This document shows positions 18,085-26,570 of a stretch of DNA of 64,000 nucleotides, one piece after another; the first letter of the stretch is position 1; every line of letters starts with the position of its first letter. Source of the DNA: Balneolaceae bacterium. Lineage in GTDB: Bacteria > Bacteroidota > Rhodothermia > Balneolales > Balneolaceae. Both the position numbers and the translations under genes were made by a program. Location of the stretch: positions 620,001 through 684,000 of the forward strand of contig JAXHMM010000006.1 of the NCBI GenBank assembly GCA_034521445.1. The letters run 5' to 3'. The notes below the pieces were generated by a model that was not told where the DNA came from, did not search any database, and worked only from the letters and a program-made list of their open reading frames with translations.

Positions 18085-19035
18085 TCAGGCCTCCCCCGGG
18101 TCAACTGTTTGGGCCACGCGCATTTTGGCGCTTCGCGCAGCCGGGTTTTCCTCGATCTCCTCTTCCGTAGGGCGGACGATGCCTTCGGTAAGCGACTCGA
18201 TGGGGGAGAGAGGGTTGCCGTAGAAATCCTTCTCTACCTTGCCGGTGTGGTTGCCCGCCTTGAAAAAGTGCTTTACGATGCGGTCTTCCAGGGAGTGGTA
18301 GGAGATGGCCACGATGCGCCCGCCGGTCTTCAGAAGGTCCAGGGCGTGGTCCAGCACGTGTCGGAGCATATCCAGCTCCCGGTTTACCTCAATACGGATG
18401 CCCTGGAAGACGCGGGCCACGCTCTTGATCTGGTGGGGACCCTTGACCACCGACTCGATCACCTCGCGGAGCTGACCGGTGGTTTCCAGGGGACGCGCCT
18501 CAATGACGGCGCGGGCGATCTGCCGGCTGAGGCGCTCCTCACCGAAGTGGTAGATCACATCGCGCAGGTCTTCGTAGTCGTACTCGTTGACCACCTGGCG
18601 GGCGGAGATGCCGCGGAGGTTGCTCATGCGCATGTCCAGGGGACCGTCTTCCTGGAAGCTGAATCCGCGCTCGCCGCGAGAAATCTGGTGGGTGGAGACG
18701 CCAAGATCCAAAAGGATTCCGGATACCTCCCCGTGGATATCTGGGGGTAACAGCCGGGGGAGGTACCCGAAATTGCCTTTCAGGGGAGTAAACCGGGGGT
18801 CACTCCCAAGTCGGTTGCGTGCGGCCTCGAGGGCCTCGTCGTCCTGGTCGATACCGAACAGACGTCCCCCGTCGGACAGGCGGGACAGGATCTCGCGGGC
18901 GTGTCCCCCTCCGCCGAGGGTCGCGTCGACATATATTCCGCTGCGGTCTGTGACAAGTTCATCTACAGCCTGTTTAAGCAGTACCGGAGTATGTCGGTAA
19001 TATGTTTCGGTTTCATGTTTGGTCATCGGTATCAT
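18085..19035 (-). CDS. rsmH: 16S rRNA (cytosine1402-N4)-methyltransferase RsmH
   Basis: RsmH (MraW) methylates C1402 in the decoding centre of 16S rRNA using S-adenosylmethionine. The 316-residue protein has the family start YYRHTPVLLKQAVDEL, the SAM-binding loop YVDATLGGGGHAREIL, GILLDLGVSTHQIS, and the late motif ISYHSLEDRIVKHFF. It overlaps the mraZ stop by 23 bases if the ATG at 19035 is used, or 14 bases with the ATG at 19026. It is followed after one base by ftsL. The frame is intact. Confidence 0.97.
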   Translation of the reverse strand: MIPMTKHETETYYRHTPVLLKQAVDELVTDRSGIYVDATLGGGGHAREILSRLSDGGRLFGIDQDDEALEAARNRLGSDPRFTPLKGNFGYLPRLLPPDIHGEVSGILLDLGVSTHQISRGERGFSFQEDGPLDMRMSNLRGISARQVVNEYDYEDLRDVIYHFGEERLSRQIARAVIEARPLETTGQLREVIESVVKGPHQIKSVARVFQGIRIEVNRELDMLRHVLDHALDLLKTGGRIVAISYHSLEDRIVKHFFKAGNHTGKVEKDFYGNPLSPIESLTEGIVRPTEEEIEENPAARSAKMRVAQTVDPGEA

Positions 19036-19480
19036 GATCGCCCATCACGCGCTCAAAAAGTTCCTGATACGATTCGAAGTCAAGGTCCTCGTCCTCGGCC
19101 TCCAGTCTCGCGGGCGCCCATATCTCGATGCAGTCGCCGGTGCCGATGAAGGTGGCCTTGCCGTCGATTCCGGCCCATTCGGTCAGGGTGGAAGGGAGGG
19201 GAATGCGATTCTGGTTGTCCAGGGTAACGTCCTCTGCGTACCGGAGGAAATGCCGTTTCAGAGTGCGCCCCTCTCTGCTGAAGGAATTGACCCGTGACAG
19301 TCTATCTTCTATCTTTTGCCATTCGTCCTCCGGGTAGAGGAAGAGGCAGCGGTCAAGTCCTCTCAGAATAGTAAAACGTTCCTGCGCCTGGGGATTCAGG
19401 CTTTTGCGCAGCTTGGCCGGAAAGCTCACACGACCTTTATTATCTACGCTATGTTCATATTCGCCTTTGAAACCAGGCAT
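19013..19480 (-). CDS. mraZ: Transcriptional regulator MraZ
   Basis: MraZ is a dodecameric AbrB-fold DNA-binding protein that represses its own dcw operon. From ATG 19480 the 155 residues start with the canonical FKGEYEHSVDNKGRVSFPAK and carry a second AbrB-like half, TLDNQNRIPLPSTL. Each half has the DxxxR signature (DNKGR, DNQNR). A longer in-frame start at 19534 would place the start codon inside the operator repeats and lacks family support, so 19480 is preferred. It is the first gene of the dcw operon. The repeats at 19528-19552 just upstream match the expected MraZ target. Confidence 0.95.
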   Translation of the reverse strand: MPGFKGEYEHSVDNKGRVSFPAKLRKSLNPQAQERFTILRGLDRCLFLYPEDEWQKIEDRLSRVNSFSREGRTLKRHFLRYAEDVTLDNQNRIPLPSTLTEWAGIDGKATFIGTGDCIEIWAPARLEAEDEDLDFESYQELFERVMGDHDTDDQT

Positions 19481-19527
19481 ATACGCCCCCAGAGTTACGC
19501 GGTGTTGATTAGGAAAAGAGAATAACT

Positions 19528-19552
19528 CCCACATTCTCCCACTTCAACCCAC
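19528..19552 (-). promoter_or_regulatory. Probable MraZ operator: three GTGGG direct repeats
   Basis: On the minus strand GTGGG occurs three times with exact 10-bp periodicity (+ strand CCCAC at 19528, 19538 and 19548), between the promoter and mraZ. Known MraZ sites are clusters of TGGGN repeats at the head of the dcw operon, so autoregulation is likely. Confidence 0.75.
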
Positions 19553-19582
19553 AATGTACCCCAAAGCGTCCTAATATGTCAA
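19553..19582 (-). promoter_or_regulatory. Promoter of the dcw operon
   Basis: The minus strand reads TTGACA (19582-19577), an 18-base spacer, then TACATT (19558-19553). TACATTGT also approaches the Bacteroidota -7 element TAnnTTTG. The predicted start of transcription falls within the GTGGG repeats, so bound MraZ could block it. Confidence 0.55.
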
Positions 19583-19717
19583 GGATTTGTTGGGGTATGT
19601 GCATATTTTTTGCCTTGACTGTAGCCTGAAGGCCATTTCAGAAGGCAAAAGGGGTTCCTGCACGTCCTGGGAAGGGATAGACGCGTCTTTAAACCTATTG
19701 GTTTATAGGTGTGCGGA

Positions 19718-20772
19718 TTACTGCAGGATGACTTCGCGGTAGTAGAGGCGAGAGGCGTATTCGCTGGAGGGGTCCTCTGAGGGCAGCACGTAGACCAGGT
19801 GTCCGTCGAGCTCGGCCACAGGGTAGTCCCGTGTGTAGATCCTGCCGATGGGTTCGCCCTGGTGGGAGTAGAACTGCAGCCACATCGTATTCTCGTAATT
19901 ACCGTTGCCAATCATCTCACTGGCGGCGATCCAGCGTTCGGATGCCTGTATCCGGCCGATGCCATGGAGGTCGTTCTCCCTTATTTCGTTTACCTGCCGG
20001 AAATTGTTTCCCGCCTCTTCGATCTCCTCGCGATGCAGCTCCAGGTCCAGGGGCAGCAGTTCCACCTCTTCGCTTTGCACATCAAGAGAAACGAGATAAT
20101 TGGTATACCGGAAATAGGCGTACAGCCTGTCGCCCTGTCTGCGAAAGTCGTTGGTGAATGCCGGCATCTGGTAAATCATGGGAACCGGATCCAGCATGCC
20201 CAGGGTAAGTTCCAGCGGACGCATGGTGCCGTCGTCTTCCAGGCGATGCAGCATGACGGTGCTGTCGGGGGTTCCGGCGTAGTAGGCAAAGCGTCCTATG
20301 TAGAATCCTCCGCCCGCCCGAGCCAGGTAGCTTCGGTCAACCAGGGATCCGACGTTGAGTTCGCCCAGGCACTCGCCGGTGCTGATACGATAGGTGATGA
20401 TCTTGGACTGCGCGGTACTCAGGACGAACAGCGAATCCCCTGACATATCAAAGGATTGGGCGAGGGTGTATTCACAGGGGCCTTTGCCTAAGGCTCCAAA
20501 GGTGCGCACCATCCGGTGATCTTCGAAAAGCGACAGCGGAGCGTCGTAGCTTCGGGAGTACAAAACGGTTCTCGTCGACGCACTCCTATCCGGGATATAC
20601 TCCGCACGCTAAGCAGATCGTCGCGGAGAACATGCACATCCCCGGTGTCGGCGAGGGTAGCGGTGAGATTCGTGCCGGATGCGGTGTTATCAGCGTCGCT
20701 ATCGGAACCGTCCGTACAGGCAAGAAGCAGGAAGGGAAGGAGCAGAACCAGGGAGGCGTATTTGGTCTTCAT
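19718..20772 (-). CDS. 6-bladed beta-propeller lipoprotein, array member 5, frameshifted
   Basis: The last of five tandem paralogues. A type II signal peptide ends at the lipobox LLLAC (Cys 19), so the mature protein is a membrane-attached lipoprotein. The N-terminal part (TATLADTGDVHVLRDDL) and the main body (APLSLFEDHRMVRTFGALGKGPCEY) are in different frames, joined near 20590-20560 where the expected text is IGVDENRFVLYSRSYD. Family marks include GKGPCEY, GDSLFVL, a second Cys in STGECLGE 35 residues after the first, and an end in YYREVILQ. Ligand and function are unknown. The shift is probably an indel error, or this copy is decaying. It lies 16 bases after the previous member. Confidence 0.75.
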
Positions 20773-20788
20773 GGCGGTGGGACAGGAA

Positions 20789-21856
20789 TTATTGTAGGGT
20801 CACCTCTCGGTAGGTTACACGGTAGGTGTAGTCGGACTCGGGGTCGCGGACCGGTTCTATGAACATCAGCCGGTTACCCTGAAGTGCAAAGGGAGTATCG
20901 TCCAGGGTTTGCTGTCCCATTGGATCACCTGCCGGACTCTGGAAATAAATCTTGCTGAGCGGCTCTTTACCATTCCGTGGCCTCCGGGTGGACACGGCGA
21001 TCCACCGATTCGTCGCATGGATCCTTCCCGCGATATCTGCTTGGCCGATGTACGCGAAGTCTTGTCCGGGGTTCGATTCGGCCTCCTCAAATGCTTCACG
21101 ATTTATCTCGATGTGGAGCGCATGTGTGTGTACCTTGAAGGACGGTACTTCCACTTCGGCAAGCACCTGGCTGAAGGGAAAGGCTGCGTAAATCTGGTTG
21201 TTATGCCGCGCAAAGTTGATGCCAGGAATTACGATGGGTATGGTGGTGGGAGCAGCGTCGATGGACTCAAGGACCAGGTCAACCGGAACCATTGTTTCGT
21301 CATCACTCAGATACGAGAGTATTCGGGTGGTGTCGGGAGTGTTGGAACTGTAGTGTGAACGGCCCGTGAGAAATCCTCCTGCCACCCGTTCGAGGTATTG
21401 CCTCGCGAGCAGGCCGTGATGACTGGTCTCTCCCAGGCATTCACCACTTCTCAGGCTGAAGGTGATGATCTTCTGTTGGGAGTTTATGAGCACAAAGAGG
21501 GAATCCCCGGAGGTGTCCAGTGCCGTTACTCCCAATAACCCGGAATTACCTCCATACTCGCAGGGGCCGTTGCCCGCCCGACCGAAGGTGCGAGTCATCA
21601 CATGATCCTCGAAGAGGACGACCAAGGGCTGGTCGTCCGCTACTACAAGCCGGTTTCCCTCCACAGAGATGGCCGAGGTGATATTGCCGAGCGGCTTGAG
21701 ATTGTCCCGAAGTAGATAGGTCTCCCCGCTGTCGGCCAGAGTGGCGGTCAGGGACGAATCCGAACCGGCGCCTGGAGCGGAGCTCTCCGAGCCGCATGCG
21801 CTGGCTAGAAGCAGGAGTGAAAGGCACAGTATCACGGAGGCGCGTCTCTGGCTCAC
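20789..21856 (-). CDS. 6-bladed beta-propeller lipoprotein, array member 4
   Basis: A 355-residue lipoprotein starting with GTG at 21856, with signal peptide and lipobox ASAC (Cys 21). The mature start TATLADSGETYLLRDNL and the core LFEDHVMTRTFGRAGNGPCEY match the other array members. The conserved second Cys (RSGECLGE) comes 41 rather than 35 residues after GPCEY because of a six-residue insertion (GGNSGLLG region). The end VTYREVTLQ is shared. Propeller strands recur as GDSLFVL, NRWIAVS and NRLMFIE. No catalytic motif is visible, so a binding or scaffold role in the periplasm or outer membrane is inferred. The frame is intact. Confidence 0.85.
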   Translation of the reverse strand: MSQRRASVILCLSLLLLASACGSESSAPGAGSDSSLTATLADSGETYLLRDNLKPLGNITSAISVEGNRLVVADDQPLVVLFEDHVMTRTFGRAGNGPCEYGGNSGLLGVTALDTSGDSLFVLINSQQKIITFSLRSGECLGETSHHGLLARQYLERVAGGFLTGRSHYSSNTPDTTRILSYLSDDETMVPVDLVLESIDAAPTTIPIVIPGINFARHNNQIYAAFPFSQVLAEVEVPSFKVHTHALHIEINREAFEEAESNPGQDFAYIGQADIAGRIHATNRWIAVSTRRPRNGKEPLSKIYFQSPAGDPMGQQTLDDTPFALQGNRLMFIEPVRDPESDYTYRVTYREVTLQ

Positions 21857-21956
21857 GACTATAGTATCAGGTTAGTAGGTATAGTCAATTACTGTAATGG
21901 GACCAATAGTTGCAACCGGGAAAGGCCGATCCAGCAACAGGAAAAATGGGCTGTAA

Positions 21957-23018
21957 TTAATAAACGGATATCTGCCGATAGGTTACCTGGTAGCCGTATC
22001 GTGACTCCGCTGGACCGGTGGCATCGATTATAAGGAGTTCATTGCCTCGTATAATGGATGGGTTATCCTGATAATTTAAACTGCGAATGAGCTTTCTTTC
22101 AGGGGTGAATACATGAAACTTCTCGATGTTTGGTTCCTCCCGATGGAAGCGGATTGTGCTTACACCTACCCAGTTTTTGGCCGCAAAAACACCTCGGACG
22201 ATCTCCACCATACCCCCGTTAATCAGATCGCCGGCATCTCCGGAGTCTGAAGTGGCCTCCTCGAAAGCCTTTCTGTTGAGTACCAAATCCATCGAATAGG
22301 TGCTTATCTTATGGGTCTCAAGGTCCAGTTTTGCAAGCATTCCGCTTAGAGGGAAGGCTGCATAGATCCGATTGCCGTACCGTGCAAAATTGATTCCCTG
22401 CAGATCAAACGGGAATCGTACGGGTACGGGATTCACCTCGCCCTTGGTCAGGGACAGGTCCTCCACCGTTCCATTGTCATGAACCAGCTTGAGCAGTACG
22501 GTGCTGTCGGGTGTGCCTACCCTGTAGTAGATACGGCCGGTGAGATAGGAACCGTCCAGCCGTTCCAGGTAGTGGGCACGCTGGAGTATCGGATGACTGG
22601 TCTCACCGAGACACTCAGCTGTATTCAAATTATAGGCAATAATTTTCGCCTGGGCGGAGTCGAGCACAAAGAGGGAATCACTATTCGTATCGATGTTGGA
22701 TATTTCCAGGTATTCGCATGGTCCCCTGCCGATTCTGCCGTAGGTGCGAGTCATCACATGATTCGCGAAATATCCCACAGAGGGCTGAGCATCTACGACG
22801 ATCAGAGCGCTGTCACCGACGGCTTCGATCATCATCACGGTGTCAAGCGGCTTCAGGTCGTCGCGCAGCAGATGGGTCTCACCGCTGTCGGCAATGGTTA
22901 CTTCGGGGCTGTCGCCGGTTGAGCTATCGGCCGTGTCAATGTCGGTCTCCCGTTTGCAGGACAGGAAAAGAAGCAAGCAGAGTATACCCACCGAAAGGAT
23001 GGAGGCTCGTTTCACCAT
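21957..23018 (-). CDS. 6-bladed beta-propeller lipoprotein, array member 3
   Basis: A 353-residue lipoprotein with ATG at 23018, signal peptide and lipobox LFLSC (Cys 21). The array signature is complete: VTIADSGETHLLRDDLKPLD, then YFANHVMTRTYGRIGRGPCEY, and NTAECLGETS with the second Cys 35 residues after the first. It ends VTYRQISVY, a slight departure from the YREV ending of its siblings. It sits 100 bases upstream of member 4 and 88 bases after member 2. An AT-rich stretch before the start (CTTTATTATTATCC) could hold its own promoter. No enzymatic motif is seen. Confidence 0.85.
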   Translation of the reverse strand: MVKRASILSVGILCLLLFLSCKRETDIDTADSSTGDSPEVTIADSGETHLLRDDLKPLDTVMMIEAVGDSALIVVDAQPSVGYFANHVMTRTYGRIGRGPCEYLEISNIDTNSDSLFVLDSAQAKIIAYNLNTAECLGETSHPILQRAHYLERLDGSYLTGRIYYRVGTPDSTVLLKLVHDNGTVEDLSLTKGEVNPVPVRFPFDLQGINFARYGNRIYAAFPLSGMLAKLDLETHKISTYSMDLVLNRKAFEEATSDSGDAGDLINGGMVEIVRGVFAAKNWVGVSTIRFHREEPNIEKFHVFTPERKLIRSLNYQDNPSIIRGNELLIIDATGPAESRYGYQVTYRQISVY

Positions 23019-23106
23019 GGCAGACAGTGTGCTTGGATAATAATAAAGCCAAGTCAGCTATACTTGACGCAGATTTTCAAAGGGCCCACATGCCGGCCGG
23101 TATGGC

Positions 23107-24144
23107 CTACTCCACCGTAAACTCCCGGTAGACCACCTCGTAGCTGTAGTCGCTGGAGGGATCCTCCACCGTGCGTATATATATGATGCGGTTTCCGTGT
23201 ATGGCCAAGCGGTAGGCGTCCAGGTTCACCTCGCCTATGAAATCTCCCTGGTGGGTGTAGAACTGCAGGCCGCGGATCTGGTCGGAACCTGCATCACCCG
23301 GATGCACCACCGAGGCCACCACCCAGCGGTCGGTGGCAAGCAGGCGCACCACGTACTCCATTTGCTGGTTGATGAGTTCCAGGATGCGGCGTGAGTCGGA
23401 GGCGCTTTCGATCTCTTCCCGCGGGATGGAGAGCTCCATGGGGTGGATGGCGGTCTCGCGCGTATTCGCATCCAGGGAGATCATGGTGCGGGTGAAGGGC
23501 AGGTAAGCGAATAGCATATCACCCGATCGGGCGAAGTTGAGTCCCGGGTAGGTGATGGGCACGGGCGTGTCGATGGGATCGGCCATGCTCTTGGTGAAGG
23601 AAAGGGGCTCCGGTTCCCCGTCCCGGGCATGGCGGAAAAACAGCCGGGTGGAGTCAGGCATGGATTGCGCGTAGCGTGTCCGCGCCGTGTAGAAGTCCCC
23701 GCCGGCCCTTGCCAGGTAGGTGGCGGCGTTGAAGCTCTCATGGGACACCTCCCCGGTGCACTCGCCGGTGCTGAGGCGGTAGGTGATTACCTTGGACTGC
23801 CGGGGGGCGTGTACATAAAGAGAGTCGCCGGATACGTCTATTGCACCCACTCGGGTATATTCGCAGGGCCCCTCGCCCTGCTGGCCGAAGGTGCGGGTCA
23901 TCACGTGGTTCTCGAAAAGGGCGACGTTGGGAGACTGGTCCACCACCAGCAGGGCGCTGTCTCCAAGGGCCATTACATTTTCGATGGAGGAGAGCAGTTG
24001 CATGTCGTCCTTCAGCAGGTGCGTCTCCTCGCTGCCGGAGAGGCTGACCTCAAGCTCCGAGGGGTCTACAGGCTGGTCGGAGCCGGTGCATGAGACTGCC
24101 AGTAAAAAGAGCAGGGATAGGGCGTTTAGATGAAGGGTGCGCAT
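23107..24144 (-). CDS. 6-bladed beta-propeller lipoprotein, array member 2
   Basis: From ATG 24144 the protein has 345 residues, a signal peptide (LHLNALSLLFLLAVSC) and lipobox Cys 19. Longer in-frame starts at 24165 and 24207 would give a non-canonical signal peptide. The core reads VALFENHVMTRTFGQQGEGPCEY, followed 35 residues later by the second Cys in STGECTGE, where Thr replaces the usual Leu. It ends VVYREFTVE. Dense codon bias toward G/C at third positions matches surrounding chromosomal genes. It is likely co-transcribed with members 1 and 3. Function unknown. Confidence 0.85.
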   Translation of the reverse strand: MRTLHLNALSLLFLLAVSCTGSDQPVDPSELEVSLSGSEETHLLKDDMQLLSSIENVMALGDSALLVVDQSPNVALFENHVMTRTFGQQGEGPCEYTRVGAIDVSGDSLYVHAPRQSKVITYRLSTGECTGEVSHESFNAATYLARAGGDFYTARTRYAQSMPDSTRLFFRHARDGEPEPLSFTKSMADPIDTPVPITYPGLNFARSGDMLFAYLPFTRTMISLDANTRETAIHPMELSIPREEIESASDSRRILELINQQMEYVVRLLATDRWVVASVVHPGDAGSDQIRGLQFYTHQGDFIGEVNLDAYRLAIHGNRIIYIRTVEDPSSDYSYEVVYREFTVE

Positions 24145-24208
24145 GGTACGGAGTTTTGTATGCATGAATTCAGAAGCAAGAAACGAAATACCCGTCGCAT
24201 TACACAAC

Positions 24209-25255
24209 CTACTCCACGGTTACTTCACGGTAGATCAGCTCGTAGGTGTGTTCGGCCGTGGCGTCCGAGGCTTCACGCAGCAGCACCAGACGCCCGTCCT
24301 CCACGGCCACCATCCGTTCCTCTGTTTCAATCTCGCCGATGAAGGAGCCGTCCGGCTCGTAGAACTGCACGTACATCGTGGCATTCTCGTCCGAGCCGTT
24401 CTGCTGGGCCACGGAAAAGGCGATCCAGTCGGCTCCCCCCACAATGTGCTGGACGAACTGGTAGTTATTCTGGATGATGTTTATGATCTCGTCAATGTTT
24501 TCGCCTGCCTTGGTAATCTCCTCGCGCCGGATGTCCACGCGAAGGGGGAATCGGTCGAGGGCGCCGGAATTCATGTCGTAGCGGATCATCTGGTCGGTGA
24601 AGGGATAGTAGGCGTAGAGGCTGTTATCCCTGCGCAGGAAGTTGAGGCCCGGGGCCACCATGGTCACCGGGGTTTCGACCGGATCCAGCGCGCCTACATT
24701 TAGCTCCAGCGGCTCAGCCTCCCCGCCGTCAGGGATCCGGAATAGTACCTGTGTGGAATCGGCGGCGCCCATTACATAGTAGGTGCGGGCGGTATAGAAG
24801 GCGTCGCCCCTCCGCTCCAGGTAGGCGCGCCTGGCAAAGGCTTCGTTACCGGATTCGCCCAGGCACTCTCCGGTTTCCAGGTGGTAGGTCACCACCTTTG
24901 CCTGGTTGGCGCTCAGTACAAAGAGGGAATCGCCGGAGGTGTCGATGGCCGAGATGCCGCTGTACTCGCAGGGTCCCTCGCCCGTGGCGCCGTAGGTACG
25001 CACCATCCTGTAGTCCTCGAAGAGGGCCACGGAGGGCGACCGGTCCTGTACCAGATGGCGGCCGCCGCCCAGGGGAACCAACTCGGCGACGCTGTCCAGG
25101 ATTTTCATATCATCCTCAAGCGGATGGCTCTCCACCACATCACCCACCGTCACACTTCGTTCGGAGGGAGCGTTGGCGTTCGGCTCCTCTCCGCCCGTGC
25201 AGGAGGCGAGGGCAAGGGAGAACAGCAGCAGAAGGAGCGAAAGTCGTCGTGGCAT
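24209..25255 (-). CDS. 6-bladed beta-propeller lipoprotein, array member 1
   Basis: The first gene of the array: 348 residues, signal peptide with lipobox LASC (Cys 19). The mature protein starts with an acidic linker, then VGDVVESHPLEDDMKIL, VALFEDYRMVRTYGATGEGPCEY and, 35 residues on, ETGECLGESG. It ends LIYREVTVE. Repeating blocks of four-stranded blades are visible as SLFVLSANQAKVVTY, SLYAYYPFTDQMIRY and GRLVLLREAS. It lies 84 bases after hom, so the array may be read partly from the methionine operon or from its own promoter. Function unknown. Confidence 0.85.
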   Translation of the reverse strand: MPRRLSLLLLLFSLALASCTGGEEPNANAPSERSVTVGDVVESHPLEDDMKILDSVAELVPLGGGRHLVQDRSPSVALFEDYRMVRTYGATGEGPCEYSGISAIDTSGDSLFVLSANQAKVVTYHLETGECLGESGNEAFARRAYLERRGDAFYTARTYYVMGAADSTQVLFRIPDGGEAEPLELNVGALDPVETPVTMVAPGLNFLRRDNSLYAYYPFTDQMIRYDMNSGALDRFPLRVDIRREEITKAGENIDEIINIIQNNYQFVQHIVGGADWIAFSVAQQNGSDENATMYVQFYEPDGSFIGEIETEERMVAVEDGRLVLLREASDATAEHTYELIYREVTVE

Positions 25256-25339
25256 GGCGCAGATTTACGAAGTCCACAGTTTCGAATGTAATAACGGAAT
25301 TGGCACCCACATATACAAATGCGGGGTGTTTCTCTCAAC

Positions 25340-26548
25340 CTACGGTCGGCCGCGCCGCGATGTTTCGAAGCCCGCGCTCACCTTGAACAGGTCGCCCAGC
25401 AGGCCTGCCGCGGTTACCTCGCGGCCTGCGCCGGGACCCTGGATAACCAGGGGACTCTGGCTGTAGCGGCGGGAGCGGATACTCACCAGGTTGTCGGTAT
25501 TGTTCAGTTGGCCCATTGGCGATGAAAGGGGTACTTCCTGCACACCTACGCTTACAAAGCCGTCGGCCGACAGCGAGCCGGCATAGCGAAGGGTATTCCC
25601 GTTGCGTTGGGCCCGCCTCATCTTCTGCTGCCAGTAATCGTCGTAGTCCGGCAGCCGCTCCAGGAACTCCTCCAATCCGGCTGTGGCCAGCTCCTCGGGA
25701 ATCAGCGACTCCACCTGCAGGGCGTTTCTCTCCAGGCGGTACCCCAGGAAGCGGGCCAGGATGAGAAACTTGCGGGCTACATCCTCCCCGGAGAGGTCCT
25801 CCCGCGGATCGGGTTCGGCGTAGCCGCGCTCCCGTGCCTCCACCACCGCCCGGCTGAAGGGCACGCCCTCCTGGAGCTGGTTGAACAGGAAGGTCATGGT
25901 TCCCGAAAGCACGCCTGTGATGCCTGTGACGGTGTCCCCGCTGCGTAGCAGGTTCCCTATGGTGGAAAGTATCGGCAGTCCCGCACCTACGGTGGTTTCG
26001 TAGCGGTAGGAGGCGCCTTGTTCGGAAGCGGTGCGGTGCAGTTCCTCATAGTAGGACTGCTCAAAGGTGTTGGCCCGTTTACTGGGAGTGACGACGTTCA
26101 CCCCGGCACCGAGCAGACGGTCGTAGATGCGGGCCACGTCGGGACTTCCGGTGGCGTCTACGAAGATAACCTGCCGCGGGTCGGTAAGGGTCAGGTAGGC
26201 GATGATGGCCTCCCAGTCGGTGGGTCGTCCCTGTTCAAGCAACTCCAGGGCTGCGGGCGCCTCGATGCCTCGCTCGCGGATGAGCAGGAGGCGCGAGTTG
26301 CACAGTCCGCTCAAGTGAGGGCGTTCCCGGGGAGGAAGCCCGGATAGCTGCTCCAGCAGGGCGCTGCCCACCGCGCCCGTGCCGGCCAGGAAGAGGCGGG
26401 GCCGGGGTGGCTCCTCCAGTTTTCCCAGCAACTCGGAGGCGGTTCGGCGGATGCGGGCACCGGTCTGAAGCAGGTTTTCGAGCAGGTGACGCGCCCCCGT
26501 CCGGGGTTCAAGGGTGATCTGTTTTTCGGTGTTGGCCAGGGTAGACAT
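25340..26548 (-). CDS. hom: Homoserine dehydrogenase
   Basis: Reduces aspartate semialdehyde to homoserine, the branch point to methionine and threonine. The 402-residue protein has a Rossmann start LFLAGTGAVGSALLEQL at about residues 52-68, the TPSKRANTF substrate-region loop, and the diagnostic segment GVLSGTMTFLFNQL with GYAEPDPREDLSGEDVARK. There is no aspartokinase domain and no ACT domain, so it is monofunctional; the first 50 residues are a short family-atypical extension. It is the last gene of the riboswitch-controlled metY-metX-hom unit, 22 bases after metX. The organisation supplies homoserine directly to MetX. Confidence 0.93.
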   Translation of the reverse strand: MSTLANTEKQITLEPRTGARHLLENLLQTGARIRRTASELLGKLEEPPRPRLFLAGTGAVGSALLEQLSGLPPRERPHLSGLCNSRLLLIRERGIEAPAALELLEQGRPTDWEAIIAYLTLTDPRQVIFVDATGSPDVARIYDRLLGAGVNVVTPSKRANTFEQSYYEELHRTASEQGASYRYETTVGAGLPILSTIGNLLRSGDTVTGITGVLSGTMTFLFNQLQEGVPFSRAVVEARERGYAEPDPREDLSGEDVARKFLILARFLGYRLERNALQVESLIPEELATAGLEEFLERLPDYDDYWQQKMRRAQRNGNTLRYAGSLSADGFVSVGVQEVPLSSPMGQLNNTDNLVSIRSRRYSQSPLVIQGPGAGREVTAAGLLGDLFKVSAGFETSRRGRP

Positions 26549-26570
26549 GTCAGGATACGGTTTAACAGGT

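Noticed and set aside
19583-19717. Terminator between the propeller array and mraZ
   Set aside because: Only a weak TAAACC/GGTTTA hairpin near 19690-19705 without a T-run is present, so read-through from the array into the dcw operon cannot be excluded.
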